The notes beneath the pieces were generated by a model, which made no database searches, was not told the origin of the DNA, and saw nothing but the letters and a program-made list of their open reading frames with translations. 64,000 nt of DNA from Streptomyces griseochromogenes (GTDB taxonomy: Bacteria; Actinomycetota; Actinomycetes; Streptomycetales; Streptomycetaceae). A program made the translations under genes and the position numbers. Below are positions 50,927 through 60,607 of this stretch, one piece after another. The DNA is taken from the NCBI RefSeq assembly GCF_001542625.1, contig NZ_CP016279.1:1116001-1180000 (forward strand). The letters run 5' to 3'. Within the stretch, counting starts at the first letter, position 1; the number at the start of each line of letters is the position of its first letter.

Positions 50927-53900
50927 CTAGTCCCCCGACGTCACCGTCACCCCCATCACATCCCGGGCGTGGCGGTCCGGGGTCATTCCCAGGCGCCAGG
51001 CCTGCCAGCCCGTCTCCAGGCTCACGCCCCGCTCCAGCAGCAGGGCGTAGGCCGGCACGTACTCGCTCAGCTTCTCGTCCCGCAGGGGATGCGTGGCACG
51101 GGAGAGCTGGGCCAGTTCCTCCTGGACGACCGCCGTGCCGACGTCCACCCCGCCCGGCGCCGCGTACGGCAGCAGGGTGCAGCGCAGGAAGCGGGCCCAG
51201 TCCTCGCCGCGACGGTCGCCGAACGACGTGAACAGGGTCAGCGCCTCGTCGCACAGGGCGAGCGCCTGCTGCATCCGGGCGTTGCCCGCGTCCACCACCG
51301 CCAGCTCCAGGCAGGTCCAGGCCTCGCCATGGGCCACGCCGATGCGCTGGAAGTCGGCGCGGGCGTCCACGAGCAGCTGGCGGGCGAAACCCGAGTTGCG
51401 CAGGGAGCCGGTCTGCGCGGCCCGCTGGTCGCGGGTGACCCGGGCCGAGTGGTGCCGGGCGCAGGCGAGGCCGTAGACGTCCCGCATCCGGGAGAACATC
51501 GTGCGCGAGCGCTCCAGGTCACGGACCGCCTGGCCCAGCTCGCCGGTCTCCTCCATGGCCTGGCCGAGGTAGTACAGCGTCCAGGCCTCGCCGCGCGCGT
51601 CCTCGTTCTCCCGGTGCCGGGCCGCCGCCCGGCGCAGGCTCTCGACGGCGGGGGAAGGATCGCCGTCCACCAGCCGGGCCCGGGCCAGCTGGGTCAGCGC
51701 CCAGGCCTCCCCGCGGGCGTCGTGTGTACGGCCGTACCGCTCCAGGGCGGCCCGCAGCTCCGTCTCCGCGCGCGGTACGTCGCCCATGCGCAGCGCGAGC
51801 TGGCCGAGCTGGAAGTGAGCCCAGGCCTCCCCGTGCAGGGAACCGCCCTCGCGGTGCAGGACCAGGGAGCGGGTCAGCAGGTCGAGGGCCTCCGACAGCC
51901 GGCCGCGGTCGCGCTGGACCGCTCCGAGCGCGTGCATCGTCCAGGCCCGGTCCACCGCCAGCGCCGGAGCCGCCTGCAGGTCCAGGGCCTCCTGGAGCCT
52001 GGCGGCCGCCTCGGTGAGGTTGCCCTGGTGGTGCAGGGTGATCCCGAGGGAGCACAGGGCGCGGGCCGCACCCGCGTCGTGATGGGCCTCCCGGTAGAGG
52101 TCCACCACGGAGGTCAGGGTGGTGCGCGCCTTGTCCAGCTCGCCCAGCTGACGGGCCGCGATACCGGTGCGCCACTGCACCGAGCGCACCAGCAGGCCCT
52201 GGTCCACGGCCTGGGCCAGCTCGCTGATCTCACCGAGCCGGTAGAGGTCGCCGCGCAGCAGGCAGTAGTCGCACAGCGCGCCCAGCAGGTTCTGCACGGC
52301 CGCCTGGTCCACGCCCTCGGCCTGGCGCAGGGCCGCCGTGATGAAGCTGGACTCGTCGTCCAGCCAGCGCAGCGCCTCGTCCAGCGAGGTGAAGCCGTGC
52401 GAGCCGAACCGGTCCGAACGCGTCGACATGTTGCCGTCGACCAGCCGCAGCACCGAGTCGGCCAGCTCCGCGTAGTTCACGATCAGCCGTTCCTGCGCGG
52501 CCGCGCGCTCGGCCGGGTCCTCCTCGTCCAGCAGGCGGCCCAGTGCGAAGGCCCGCACCAGGTCGTGCAGCCGGTACCGGCTGCCGCGCACATGGTCGAT
52601 CAGGCCGGCCTGTGCGAGGGCGACCAGATGCCGGGTGGCCTCCTGCTCGTCGGTGGCCAGCAGGGCGGCGGCCGCCGCCGCGCCCAGCGAGGCCCGGCCG
52701 GCCAGCGCGAGCCTTCTCAGCAGCCGCCGCGTGGCCTCCGGCTGGTCGGTGTAGCGCAGCCACAGCACCCGCTCCACCGGTTCCACCGGGCCGTACGCGG
52801 CCAGGTCCGTGGCCAGCTGCCGGGGTGAGCGCGGGCCCAGCGCCGAACCGGCGACCCGCAGGGTCAGCGGCAGGCCCCCGCACAACTCCCGGATCAGGTC
52901 GGCGGATTCCGCGTCGTACGGTCCCGAGGCGTCCTCGGCCGCCGCGGTCAGCAGTTCCTCGGCGCCCGCCGGGTCCAGGGCCCGCACCGGCAGGTGGTGC
53001 ACCCAGGCCGGCAGGTCCGCGGGCAGCTCCAGGGGTGTGCGGGAGGTGATCAGGACCAGGCTCTCGGAGTGCTCCGGCACCAGGGCGCGCACCTGCTCCG
53101 GGTCCGAGGCGTCGTCCAGCACGATCGTCACCGGCAGGCCGGTCAGATGCCGGTGGTAGAGCTCGCAGAGCCGCTTGACCTGCTGGTCGGGGGAGGAGCG
53201 TTCACGGAACAGCAGTTGCTCGCGCGGCGCGCCGAGCCGGTTGAGCAGGTGCAGCAGGGCATCGCGGGTGGGCAGCGGCGGCTGCTCCCGGCTGCCACCG
53301 CGCAGGTCCACGACGACGGCACCCCGGAAGTGGTCCCTGAGTTCGTGCGCCGCGCGGACCGCCAGCGTCGTACGGCCGGAGCCGGGCTCGCCGTGCAGCA
53401 CGACCACGGTCGGCCGGGTCTCGGTGGTCGCACGGGCCGCCTGCGCCCACTGTCTGATCCGCGCCAGCTCCTGCCGGCGTCCCGCGAACGGGCCGTCCGG
53501 CTCAGGCAGTTGACCGAACGACTGCTCCAGCACCGTGCGCCTGCGGGCCGCCGAGCTCTTGTCCGCGCCGCGCAGCGACGGGCCGCCGGGCTGCTTCGGG
53601 CCCGTGGAGGCGTTGAGCACCCGCTGCTGGTCGAGGAACGGGCGGATACCGCGCACCTCCAGCGCGGTCAGCCACTGCAGCCGCAGCTGCTCCGGACCGC
53701 CGGGCTGGCCGGCCGCGCCCGCGCGATGGTGGGCTGCGGGCAGATGGGAACCGGCCACCTTCACCACGGTGGCGGCAGCACCCACCACGCCCGCGGTGAC
53801 GCCCGCGCCGACCGCCGTGCCGGCTCCGGTGCCGAGCACCAGGTCGGCGACGACGGTGCCGGCCGCGGCGACGGCCGCCACCAGCAAGGCGGTTCCGGCG

Positions 53901-54130
53901 CCCTCGCGTGCGCAGCGCTGGCCGAAGGTGAGACGGTCGGCCTCGGTCTCGTCGAGCGCGCGGGTGTAGGCCTCGTACTCCTCGGCGGCCGGCTGCGCGA
54001 TGGCGTCCAGCGCGCCGCGCGCCCGCGAGAGCAGCAGCCGCCCGTCGGTCCGCCCGCCCAGGCGGCGCGCCTCCTCCTCCACGGCCCGCGCCAGCAGCCG
54101 CTCGGCCTCCGCCCGATGGTCGTCTCTCAT
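50927..54130 (-). CDS. STAND NTPase with N-terminal membrane region and C-terminal TPR repeats
   Basis: A 1067-residue protein. Residues about 79-125 are a Gly/Ala/Val-rich hydrophobic pair of helices. The NB-ARC-type NTPase domain follows, with P-loop GEPGSGRTT (about 247-255), Walker B VTIVLDDA and sensor motif LVLITSRTP. From about residue 600 to the end are tandem helical repeats, many with the TPR-like phrase RGEAWAL or HGEAWTC. The layout matches AfsR-like regulators without the SARP DNA-binding domain. Such STAND proteins act as switches in development, secondary metabolism or phage defence. The ATG at 54130 is used; the open frame to 55558 covers other genes. Confidence 0.85.
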   Translation of the reverse strand: MRDDHRAEAERLLARAVEEEARRLGGRTDGRLLLSRARGALDAIAQPAAEEYEAYTRALDETEADRLTFGQRCAREGAGTALLVAAVAAAGTVVADLVLGTGAGTAVGAGVTAGVVGAAATVVKVAGSHLPAAHHRAGAAGQPGGPEQLRLQWLTALEVRGIRPFLDQQRVLNASTGPKQPGGPSLRGADKSSAARRRTVLEQSFGQLPEPDGPFAGRRQELARIRQWAQAARATTETRPTVVVLHGEPGSGRTTLAVRAAHELRDHFRGAVVVDLRGGSREQPPLPTRDALLHLLNRLGAPREQLLFRERSSPDQQVKRLCELYHRHLTGLPVTIVLDDASDPEQVRALVPEHSESLVLITSRTPLELPADLPAWVHHLPVRALDPAGAEELLTAAAEDASGPYDAESADLIRELCGGLPLTLRVAGSALGPRSPRQLATDLAAYGPVEPVERVLWLRYTDQPEATRRLLRRLALAGRASLGAAAAAALLATDEQEATRHLVALAQAGLIDHVRGSRYRLHDLVRAFALGRLLDEEDPAERAAAQERLIVNYAELADSVLRLVDGNMSTRSDRFGSHGFTSLDEALRWLDDESSFITAALRQAEGVDQAAVQNLLGALCDYCLLRGDLYRLGEISELAQAVDQGLLVRSVQWRTGIAARQLGELDKARTTLTSVVDLYREAHHDAGAARALCSLGITLHHQGNLTEAAARLQEALDLQAAPALAVDRAWTMHALGAVQRDRGRLSEALDLLTRSLVLHREGGSLHGEAWAHFQLGQLALRMGDVPRAETELRAALERYGRTHDARGEAWALTQLARARLVDGDPSPAVESLRRAAARHRENEDARGEAWTLYYLGQAMEETGELGQAVRDLERSRTMFSRMRDVYGLACARHHSARVTRDQRAAQTGSLRNSGFARQLLVDARADFQRIGVAHGEAWTCLELAVVDAGNARMQQALALCDEALTLFTSFGDRRGEDWARFLRCTLLPYAAPGGVDVGTAVVQEELAQLSRATHPLRDEKLSEYVPAYALLLERGVSLETGWQAWRLGMTPDRHARDVMGVTVTSGD

Positions 54131-54315
54131 GTCCCGTCCCCCTCCGGCGGCAACTCCTTTGCCTACGAGTGTGCTTCGGGGGTGACGCGAGCGCGAGGGG
54201 TCGGTGATCAGTGGGTGGGTGAGGGCTTTGGCATCGCGCCGGCGCGGGGCCGTCCTTCGCGTGAGCGACGGCGCCGAAGGCCGGCCGGGCCCCGACACGT
54301 ACTCGCCGGCGGATG

Positions 54316-54744
54316 TCACAGCTGAGAGCGAGACCGCCGCTTGGGAGGACCGGACCGCCGGGCGTACGGGGACCGTATGTGCCCGCGCCCCTTGGACAGC
54401 GCCAGGAACACGCACGCCCCGGCCAGTAACCCCTCCGCCACCGCGCACGCGAGGGCCAGGACGAGGTCGCCGCCCGACCGGGCCGTCGTGATGTCGAACC
54501 ACGCGTCCAGCACCGCCACCGACGCCGTCGCCGAAGCGGTGAGGCGGGCGCGGGGGTCGCCGCGCAGGCCCAGGAGGGCCGTCGTGGCGCAGCCCGCCGC
54601 CATGAGGACGTCCAGGCCGATCCAGGCCAGTGCCCAGTTGTCCACCCGCGTGCTGCCCGGCAGCGTCACGGCCAGCACCACCGTCCACGGCACCAGCAGG
54701 ACAGCCGCCGCTCCCAGCGCGGTCAGCGCCCACTTCCTCGTCAT
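54316..54744 (-). CDS. Four-helix membrane protein of unknown function
   Basis: A 142-residue protein with four predicted membrane helices and a basic cytoplasmic tail (RSPYARRSGPPKRRSRS). The ATG at 54744 begins the hydrophobic part. It is divergent from the ArsR-like regulator gene, which may control it. No family recognised with confidence. Confidence 0.72.
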   Translation of the reverse strand: MTRKWALTALGAAAVLLVPWTVVLAVTLPGSTRVDNWALAWIGLDVLMAAGCATTALLGLRGDPRARLTASATASVAVLDAWFDITTARSGGDLVLALACAVAEGLLAGACVFLALSKGRGHIRSPYARRSGPPKRRSRSQL

Positions 54745-54805
54745 CGCCGCCCCCTCCCCGCAGCCTCGTCCGGCCGCCTCCGACTGCCTCCACCGTAGAT
54801 CGCAG

Positions 54806-54815
54806 AGAATATTCT
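54806..54815. promoter_or_regulatory. AT-rich palindrome between the membrane protein and ArsR-like genes
   Basis: AGAATATTCT is a perfect 10-bp palindrome in a divergent promoter region, 61 bp from the membrane-protein start and 59 bp from the regulator start. A nearby ttcggcaa and ttgcag resemble partial second sites. Confidence 0.4.
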
Positions 54816-54874
54816 GCAAAGGAAATTCGGCAATCTCGGGGACTTCTCAGGGTTCTCGGGGTTACCGTGACGGC

Positions 54875-55465
54875 ATGACCGACGGCATGCCCGAGATGAC
54901 CAGCCTTGAGCGCACCGCCCTCTACAAGTCCCTCGGTAATCCCCTGCGCCGCCGGATCCTCGACTACCTCGGCCGGCACGGCGAGGCCAACTCCACCGTC
55001 CTCGCCCGTGAACTCGGCGAAAGCTCCGGCACCACCAGCTACCACCTGCGCAAACTCGCCGAGCAGCGGCTCATCGAGGAGATTCCGGAGAAGTCCGGCG
55101 GGCGGGAGAGGTGGTGGCGGTCCCTGCCCTTCAGCCACACCACGCCCGACCCGGCCACGATGTCCCCGCAGGAGTACGCGGCCGCGGAGCAGCTCGCCCA
55201 CCTCAAGATCGAGGTCGACACCGCCCTCTACCGCCGCGCCCACCGGGAGTACCGCGGCCCCGAGGGCTGGGCCCAGGTCCAGCGCCATGGCGCGTGGATG
55301 ACCCGGGAGGAACTGCTCTCCTTCATGCGCGACTATCACGCCCTGCTCGAACGCCACGGCCACCCGCGCGAAGAGGCCCCGGAGGGGGCGCGCCCGGTGG
55401 CGATGCGTTTCTACGCCGTTCCGGAGCCCGTGGGAGAGTGGAACGGTGAACCGACTGGCCCATGA
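54875..55465 (+). CDS. ArsR-like winged-helix transcriptional regulator
   Basis: A 196-residue regulator with an N-terminal ArsR-type winged helix ([18 protein letters not shown], then [20 protein letters not shown]) and a C-terminal helical domain of about 110 residues. No cysteine metal-site is visible, so it is not a metal sensor of the classic kind. Its 3' end overlaps the next gene by 20 bp. It probably controls the divergent membrane-protein gene through the palindrome between them. Confidence 0.88.
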   Translation: MTDGMPEMTSLERTALYKSLGNPLRRRILDYLGRHGEANSTVLARELGESSGTTSYHLRKLAEQRLIEEIPEKSGGRERWWRSLPFSHTTPDPATMSPQEYAAAEQLAHLKIEVDTALYRRAHREYRGPEGWAQVQRHGAWMTREELLSFMRDYHALLERHGHPREEAPEGARPVAMRFYAVPEPVGEWNGEPTGP

Positions 55466-57476
55466 GACGTCCCCGTATCTGCTCCAGCACGCCGACAACC
55501 CCGTCGACTGGTGGCCCTGGTCGGCCGAGGCCTTCGACGAGGCCCGCACGACCGACAAACCCGTGCTGCTGAGCGTCGGGTATTCGAGTTGCCACTGGTG
55601 TCACGTCATGGCTCACGAGTCCTTCGAGGACCAGGTCACCGCCGACTACCTCAACGAGCACTTCGTCAGCGTCAAGGTCGACCGCGAGGAACGCCCGGAC
55701 GTCGACGCCGTCTACATGGAGGCCGTCCAGGCGGCCACCGGCCAGGGCGGCTGGCCCATGACCGTCTTCCTCACCCCGGACGGCGAACCCTTCTACTTCG
55801 GCACCTACTTCCCGCCCGCGCCCCGGCACGGCATGCCCTCCTTCCGGCAGGTGCTGGAGGGCGTCAGGCAGGCCTGGACCGAGCGGCGGGACGAGGTCGC
55901 CGAGGTCGCCGGGAAGATCGTGCGCGACCTCGCCCAGCGGGAGATCAGCCACCAGGGTGCCGAGCCGCCCGGCGAGCCGGAACTCGCCCAGGCCCTTCTC
56001 GGGCTCACCCGGGAGTACGACCCGCAGCGCGGCGGATTCGGCGGCGCGCCGAAGTTCCCGCCGTCCATGGTGCTGGAGTTCCTGCTGCGGCATCACGCGC
56101 GCACCGGCGCCGAGGGCGCGCTGCAGATGGCCCAGGACACCTGCGAGCGCATGGCCCGGGGCGGGATCTACGACCAGCTCGGCGGGGGCTTCGCCCGCTA
56201 CTCCGTCGACCGTGACTGGGTCGTGCCCCACTTCGAGAAGATGCTGTACGACAACGCCCTGCTGTGCCGGGTGTACGCGCATCTGTGGCGGGCGACCCGT
56301 TCGGACCTCGCCCGCCGGGTCGCCCTGGAGACCGCCGACTTCCTGGTGCGCGAACTGCGCACCCAGGAGGGCGGGTTCGCCTCGGCGCTCGACGCCGACA
56401 GCGACGACGGGAGCGGCCGGCACGTCGAGGGCGCGTACTACGTGTGGACACCCGAGCAGCTCCGTGAGGCACTGCGCGACGATGCCGAACTCGCCGCCCA
56501 GCACTTCGGGGTGACCGAGGAAGGCACCTTCGAGCACGGGCAGTCCGTCCTCCAACTCCCGCTGAACGAGGGTGTGTTCGATGCGGAGAAGGTCGCATCC
56601 GTCAAGGAACGGCTGCTGGCGGAGCGGGCCCGGCGCCCCGCCCCCGGACGCGACGACAAGGTCGTCGCCGCCTGGAACGGGCTCGCGATCGCCGCACTCG
56701 CCGAGACCGGCGCCTACTTCGGCCGGCCCGACCTCGTCGAAGCCGCACTCGGCGCCGCCGACCTCCTCGTACGCGTGCATCTCGACGAGCACGCCCGGCT
56801 CGCCCGCACCAGCAAGGACGGCCGGGTGGGGCCCAACGCGGGTGTGCTGGAGGACTACGCCGACGTCGCCGAGGGCTTCCTGGCGCTCGCGTCCGTGACG
56901 GGGGAGGGGGTGTGGCTCGACTTCGCCGGTCTGCTCCTCGACCATGTGCTCGCCCGCTTCACCGACCCCGCGAGCGGCGCCCTGTACGACACCGCCTCCG
57001 ACGCCGAGCAGCTCATCCGCCGGCCCCAGGACCCCACCGACAACGCCACCCCGTCCGGCTGGAGCGCGGCGGCCGGCGCCCTGCTGGGTTACGCCGCCCA
57101 CACCGGCTCGGAACCCCACCGGACCGCGGCGGAAAGGGCGTTGGGGGTCGTCAAGACGCTCGGGCCGCGCGTGCCCCGGTTCATCGGCTGGGGGCTGGCC
57201 GCCGCCGAGGCGCTGCTCGACGGGCCCCGGGAGGTCGCCGTGGTCGGGCCTTCGCCGACCGACGAGCGGACAACTTCCCTGCATCGCACGGCACTTCTGG
57301 GTACCGCGCCGGGCGCGGTCGTCGCCGCCGGGACTCCGGACAGTGACGAGTTCCCGCTGCTCGCCGACCGTCCGCTCGTCGGAGGCGAACCGGCGGCGTA
57401 CGTCTGCCGCAACTTCACCTGTGATGCCCCGACGACGGATCCGGAGCGGCTGGCCGCGGCGCTGAACACCCGCTGA
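55446..57476 (+). CDS. DUF255 thioredoxin-fold / YyaL-like protein
   Basis: A 676-residue protein. The N-terminal thioredoxin-like domain (about residues 1-165) has SCHWCHVM with a CxxC motif. The C-terminal (alpha/alpha)6 domain resembles GH76/N-acylglucosamine-epimerase folds ([34 protein letters not shown]). The family is called spermatogenesis-associated protein 20-like, and its activity is unknown. The GTG at 55446 lies inside the end of the ArsR-like gene, implying translational coupling. Confidence 0.9.
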   Translation: MNRLAHETSPYLLQHADNPVDWWPWSAEAFDEARTTDKPVLLSVGYSSCHWCHVMAHESFEDQVTADYLNEHFVSVKVDREERPDVDAVYMEAVQAATGQGGWPMTVFLTPDGEPFYFGTYFPPAPRHGMPSFRQVLEGVRQAWTERRDEVAEVAGKIVRDLAQREISHQGAEPPGEPELAQALLGLTREYDPQRGGFGGAPKFPPSMVLEFLLRHHARTGAEGALQMAQDTCERMARGGIYDQLGGGFARYSVDRDWVVPHFEKMLYDNALLCRVYAHLWRATRSDLARRVALETADFLVRELRTQEGGFASALDADSDDGSGRHVEGAYYVWTPEQLREALRDDAELAAQHFGVTEEGTFEHGQSVLQLPLNEGVFDAEKVASVKERLLAERARRPAPGRDDKVVAAWNGLAIAALAETGAYFGRPDLVEAALGAADLLVRVHLDEHARLARTSKDGRVGPNAGVLEDYADVAEGFLALASVTGEGVWLDFAGLLLDHVLARFTDPASGALYDTASDAEQLIRRPQDPTDNATPSGWSAAAGALLGYAAHTGSEPHRTAAERALGVVKTLGPRVPRFIGWGLAAAEALLDGPREVAVVGPSPTDERTTSLHRTALLGTAPGAVVAAGTPDSDEFPLLADRPLVGGEPAAYVCRNFTCDAPTTDPERLAAALNTR

Positions 57477-57560
57477 TCGGCGCAGCGGAAGGGGGCGGCG
57501 GAGGCGGCGAACTGTCCGCATGTGAGCGGGTGTTCGGATATTACCGCTTCCCGCACCACG

Positions 57561-57585
57561 TTCCGAAACACGCTATTTATCGGAA
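57561..57585. promoter_or_regulatory. Inverted repeat in the promoter region of the glycan operon
   Basis: ttccga (57561-57566) and tcggaa (57580-57585) face each other across 13 bases in a relatively AT-rich part of the 213-bp gap before the GT2 gene. A possible -10-like tactgt lies about 30 bp further on. No terminator for the upstream gene was recognised. Confidence 0.35.
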
Positions 57586-57689
57586 CAGCTCTTGCGCTTC
57601 ACAGTTCCCTCCTACTGTCTCCACTGCGCGCGACGGGTGTGACGCACCGTCGTGTGCACCGGGGGTAATGGGGATCTGGGGGGATCTTT

Positions 57690-58958
57690 GTGCTGACGTC
57701 TGTCTTCGTCGCTGCCGTTTCACTCGCGCTGTTCTGGATGGCGGCCTTCACTCTGTGGTGGCAGATGCACGCGTGGCGCACGCCCGAGGTGCTCGCCTCC
57801 ACCCGGTTCGGCAGACCGGACGGCGGCGAGCATCTGTCGTTCTCCCTGCTTCTGCCGGCCCGGCACGAGCAGGCCGTGCTCGACCACACCATCCAGCGGC
57901 TGCTGGAGTCCACCCACACCGACTTCGAGATCATCGTGATCGTCGGGCACGACGACCCCGGGACCACGGCGGTCGCCGAGCAGGCCGCCGCCCGTGACCC
58001 GCGGGTGCGGGTGGTCGTCGACGCCCACGAGAAGAAGAACAAGCCCAAGGCCATGAACACGGCGCTGCCGCACTGCCGCGGTGACGTCGTCGGGGTCTTC
58101 GACGCCGAGGACCAGGTCCATCCGGAACTGCTCGCCCACGTCGACCACGCCTTCAGGACGACCGGAGCGCACGTCGTCCAGGGCGGTGTCCAGCTCATCA
58201 ACTTCCACTCCAGCTGGTACAGCCTGCGCAACTGCCTGGAGTACTTCTTCTGGTTCCGCTCCCGGCTGCACCTGCACGCGCAGGAGGGGTTCATCCCGCT
58301 CGGCGGCAACACCGTGTTCGTACGGACCGACGTCCTCAGGGAAGCGGACGGCTGGGACCCCGACTGCCTGGCCGAGGACTGCGACCTGGGCGTACGTCTG
58401 TCCAGCGTCGGCAAGAAGGTCGTCGTCGCCTACGACTCCGACATGGTCACCCGCGAGGAGACCCCCGGCTCGCTGATGTCGCTGCTCAAGCAGCGCACCC
58501 GCTGGAACCAGGGCTTCCTGCAGGTGTACCGGAAGAAGGACTGGAAGCAACTGCCCGCGCTCAGGCAGCGGTTGCTCGCCCGGTACACCCTGATGACCCC
58601 GTTCCTGCAGGCCTTCTCCGGCGTGATCATCCCGCTGAACGCGGCCGTCGCGCTCCTCCTCGACGTGCCCGTCGGCATCGCCTTCCTCACCTTCCTGCCG
58701 CTCGTCACCGCCGCCGTCACCTTCGTCTTCGAGGTGGTCGGACTGCACGACTTCGGCAAGCAGTACGGCCTCAGGGTCCGCCTCGTCCACTACGTGAAGC
58801 TCGTCGTGGGCGGCCCCTTCTACCAGGTCCTCCTCGCCGGAGCCGCGATCCGCGCAGTGTGGCGCGAGCAACGCGGCCGGAACGAATGGGAGTTGACCAC
58901 TCACGTCGGCGCGCACCTCACCGCGGCCGAGCCCATCCGAGAGGACATTGCCGCGTGA
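57690..58958 (+). CDS. Processive family 2 glycosyltransferase (cellulose synthase-like)
   Basis: A 422-residue membrane glycosyltransferase. One helix at the N-terminus, a GT-A catalytic domain with FDAEDQ (nucleotide-sugar/metal aspartates), AEDCDLG (catalytic base aspartate) and QRTRWNQGF (the QxxRW motif of processive synthases), and several C-terminal helices. It resembles short CslA-like enzymes that polymerise and extrude beta-glucans. The GTG at 57690 follows a ggggga ribosome site. The next gene starts within its stop codon. Confidence 0.9.
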   Translation: MLTSVFVAAVSLALFWMAAFTLWWQMHAWRTPEVLASTRFGRPDGGEHLSFSLLLPARHEQAVLDHTIQRLLESTHTDFEIIVIVGHDDPGTTAVAEQAAARDPRVRVVVDAHEKKNKPKAMNTALPHCRGDVVGVFDAEDQVHPELLAHVDHAFRTTGAHVVQGGVQLINFHSSWYSLRNCLEYFFWFRSRLHLHAQEGFIPLGGNTVFVRTDVLREADGWDPDCLAEDCDLGVRLSSVGKKVVVAYDSDMVTREETPGSLMSLLKQRTRWNQGFLQVYRKKDWKQLPALRQRLLARYTLMTPFLQAFSGVIIPLNAAVALLLDVPVGIAFLTFLPLVTAAVTFVFEVVGLHDFGKQYGLRVRLVHYVKLVVGGPFYQVLLAGAAIRAVWREQRGRNEWELTTHVGAHLTAAEPIREDIAA

Positions 58959-60607
58959 CCTCCACTCTTCCCGCGGTGACCACCCAGAAGGTCCCCGCGC
59001 AGCCCCGGCCTGCGCCTGAGGCGCGTCCGGCCGGCCGGACAAGCCCGCCGGAGCGGCTCCGCTCCTCCCGCTCCGACCTGCTGCTGTGCGGCGCCCTGCT
59101 GGTGGCGATCCTCGTCGTCCAGGGCTGGAACATCGCCGACTACCCGACCCTCAGCGACGACGAGGGCACCTATCTCGCCCAGGCCTGGGCCGTCCAGCAG
59201 GGCAGGGGCCTGGCCCACTACACCTACTGGTACGACCACCCGCCGCTCGGCTGGATCCAGATCGCCCTGCTCAGCTGGATACCCTCGGCGCTCAGCCCCG
59301 GCTCGATGACCGTCGGCTCCATGCGGGTCATCATGCTCGTCGTCACCGCCGTCAGCGCGGTCCTGGTCTACGCCCTCGGGCGGCGGCTGTCCCTGCCCCG
59401 CTGGGCCGCCGGGCTCGGCATGGCCCTGTTCGGACTCTCCCCGCTCGCGGTCGTGCTCAGCCGGGAGATCTTCCTCGACAACATCGCCGTGATGTGGCTG
59501 CTGCTGGCGTTCTGCCTGGCCGCCTCGCCCAGCCGCCATCTGTGGCACCACTTCGGCGCGGGCCTCGCGGCCGCCGCGGGCGTGCTCACCAAGGAGACGA
59601 TGCTCGTCGTCCTGCCCGCCCTGTTCGTCACCATGTGGCGCCACAGCCACCGCGACACCCGCAAGTTCGCGCTCACCGGTGCCGTCACCGCCTGCGCCCT
59701 GATCGGCTTCTCCTACCCGCTCTTCGCCCTGCTCAAGGGCGAGCTGCTCCCGGGCGCCGGGCACGTCTCGCTGTGGGACGGGATCAAGTACCAGATGTCC
59801 AGGCCGGGTTCGGGCTTCATCCTGGACCGGGCATCCGGCTCGTACGGAGTGCTGCGCTCCTGGCTGTACTGTGACCGTGTCCTGCCCCTCGGCGGCCTCG
59901 CCGGAGCCCTGCTGCTGATCGTCACCTGGCGCTGGTCCGTCACCGCCCGAGCGCTCGCCGGACCGGCCCTGGCCGTGGCGGTCCTGGCCGCCGTGGCCAT
60001 GCGCCCGGGCGGCTATCTGCCCGCCATGTACATCATCGGCGCCCTGCCCTTCCTCGCCCTGGTCCTGGCCGGCGGCGCCGCCTCCGTGACCCACGCGGTG
60101 CTGCGCCGGTGGCGCGAGGAGGACGAGAAGAGGTTCCTCACCGGCGGCCGGTACACGCTCGCCGCCGCCCTCGCCCTCGCCGCCGGCGCCTATGTCGTCC
60201 CGCACTGGTACGACGGCGACCGCACCGCCCTGACCGCCGACGCCAACAAGCCCTACCGGCAGGCCTCCACCTGGCTGAGCACGCGGGTCGAGAACCCGCG
60301 GCGCACCCGGGTCCTCGTCGACGACGCCCTCTGGCTGGACCTCGTGCACGCCGGATACCGGCCCGGGCCCGGCGTCATCTGGTTCTACAAGGCCGACCTC
60401 GACCCGGCCGTCACCAAGACCATGCCGCACGGCTGGCGGGACCTCGACTACGTCGTCGCCTCGCCGACCGTCCGCCGTGACGCCAAGGACCTGCCGAACG
60501 TCCGGGCCGCCATCCGGCACTCCGATCCGGTCGCCACCTTCGGCACCGGGGACGACCGCATCGAGATCCGGCAGATCCGGACGGCAGCCGCGGGAGGCGC
60601 GCGATGA
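58955..60607 (+). CDS. GT39/ArnT-like integral membrane glycosyltransferase
   Basis: A 550-residue protein with about ten to twelve predicted membrane helices. The first outer loop has the acidic pair typical of PMT/ArnT enzymes (TLSDDEGTYLAQAW), followed by HPPLGW. Such enzymes move a sugar from a polyprenyl-phosphate donor to a protein, lipid or glycan outside the membrane. The GTG at 58955 overlaps the previous stop codon (GTGA). A polar C-terminal domain of about 130 residues lies outside. Confidence 0.88.
   Translation: MTSTLPAVTTQKVPAQPRPAPEARPAGRTSPPERLRSSRSDLLLCGALLVAILVVQGWNIADYPTLSDDEGTYLAQAWAVQQGRGLAHYTYWYDHPPLGWIQIALLSWIPSALSPGSMTVGSMRVIMLVVTAVSAVLVYALGRRLSLPRWAAGLGMALFGLSPLAVVLSREIFLDNIAVMWLLLAFCLAASPSRHLWHHFGAGLAAAAGVLTKETMLVVLPALFVTMWRHSHRDTRKFALTGAVTACALIGFSYPLFALLKGELLPGAGHVSLWDGIKYQMSRPGSGFILDRASGSYGVLRSWLYCDRVLPLGGLAGALLLIVTWRWSVTARALAGPALAVAVLAAVAMRPGGYLPAMYIIGALPFLALVLAGGAASVTHAVLRRWREEDEKRFLTGGRYTLAAALALAAGAYVVPHWYDGDRTALTADANKPYRQASTWLSTRVENPRRTRVLVDDALWLDLVHAGYRPGPGVIWFYKADLDPAVTKTMPHGWRDLDYVVASPTVRRDAKDLPNVRAAIRHSDPVATFGTGDDRIEIRQIRTAAAGGAR

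Noticed and set aside
50852..52828. 658-codon plus-strand frame over the STAND NTPase gene
   Set aside because: Low-complexity antisense reading; the minus-strand protein has NTPase motifs and TPR repeats.
54131..55558. N-terminal extension of the STAND ORF up to 55558
   Set aside because: It overlaps the membrane-protein gene and the ArsR-like gene on the other strand and has no conserved content; the ATG at 54130 is the natural start.
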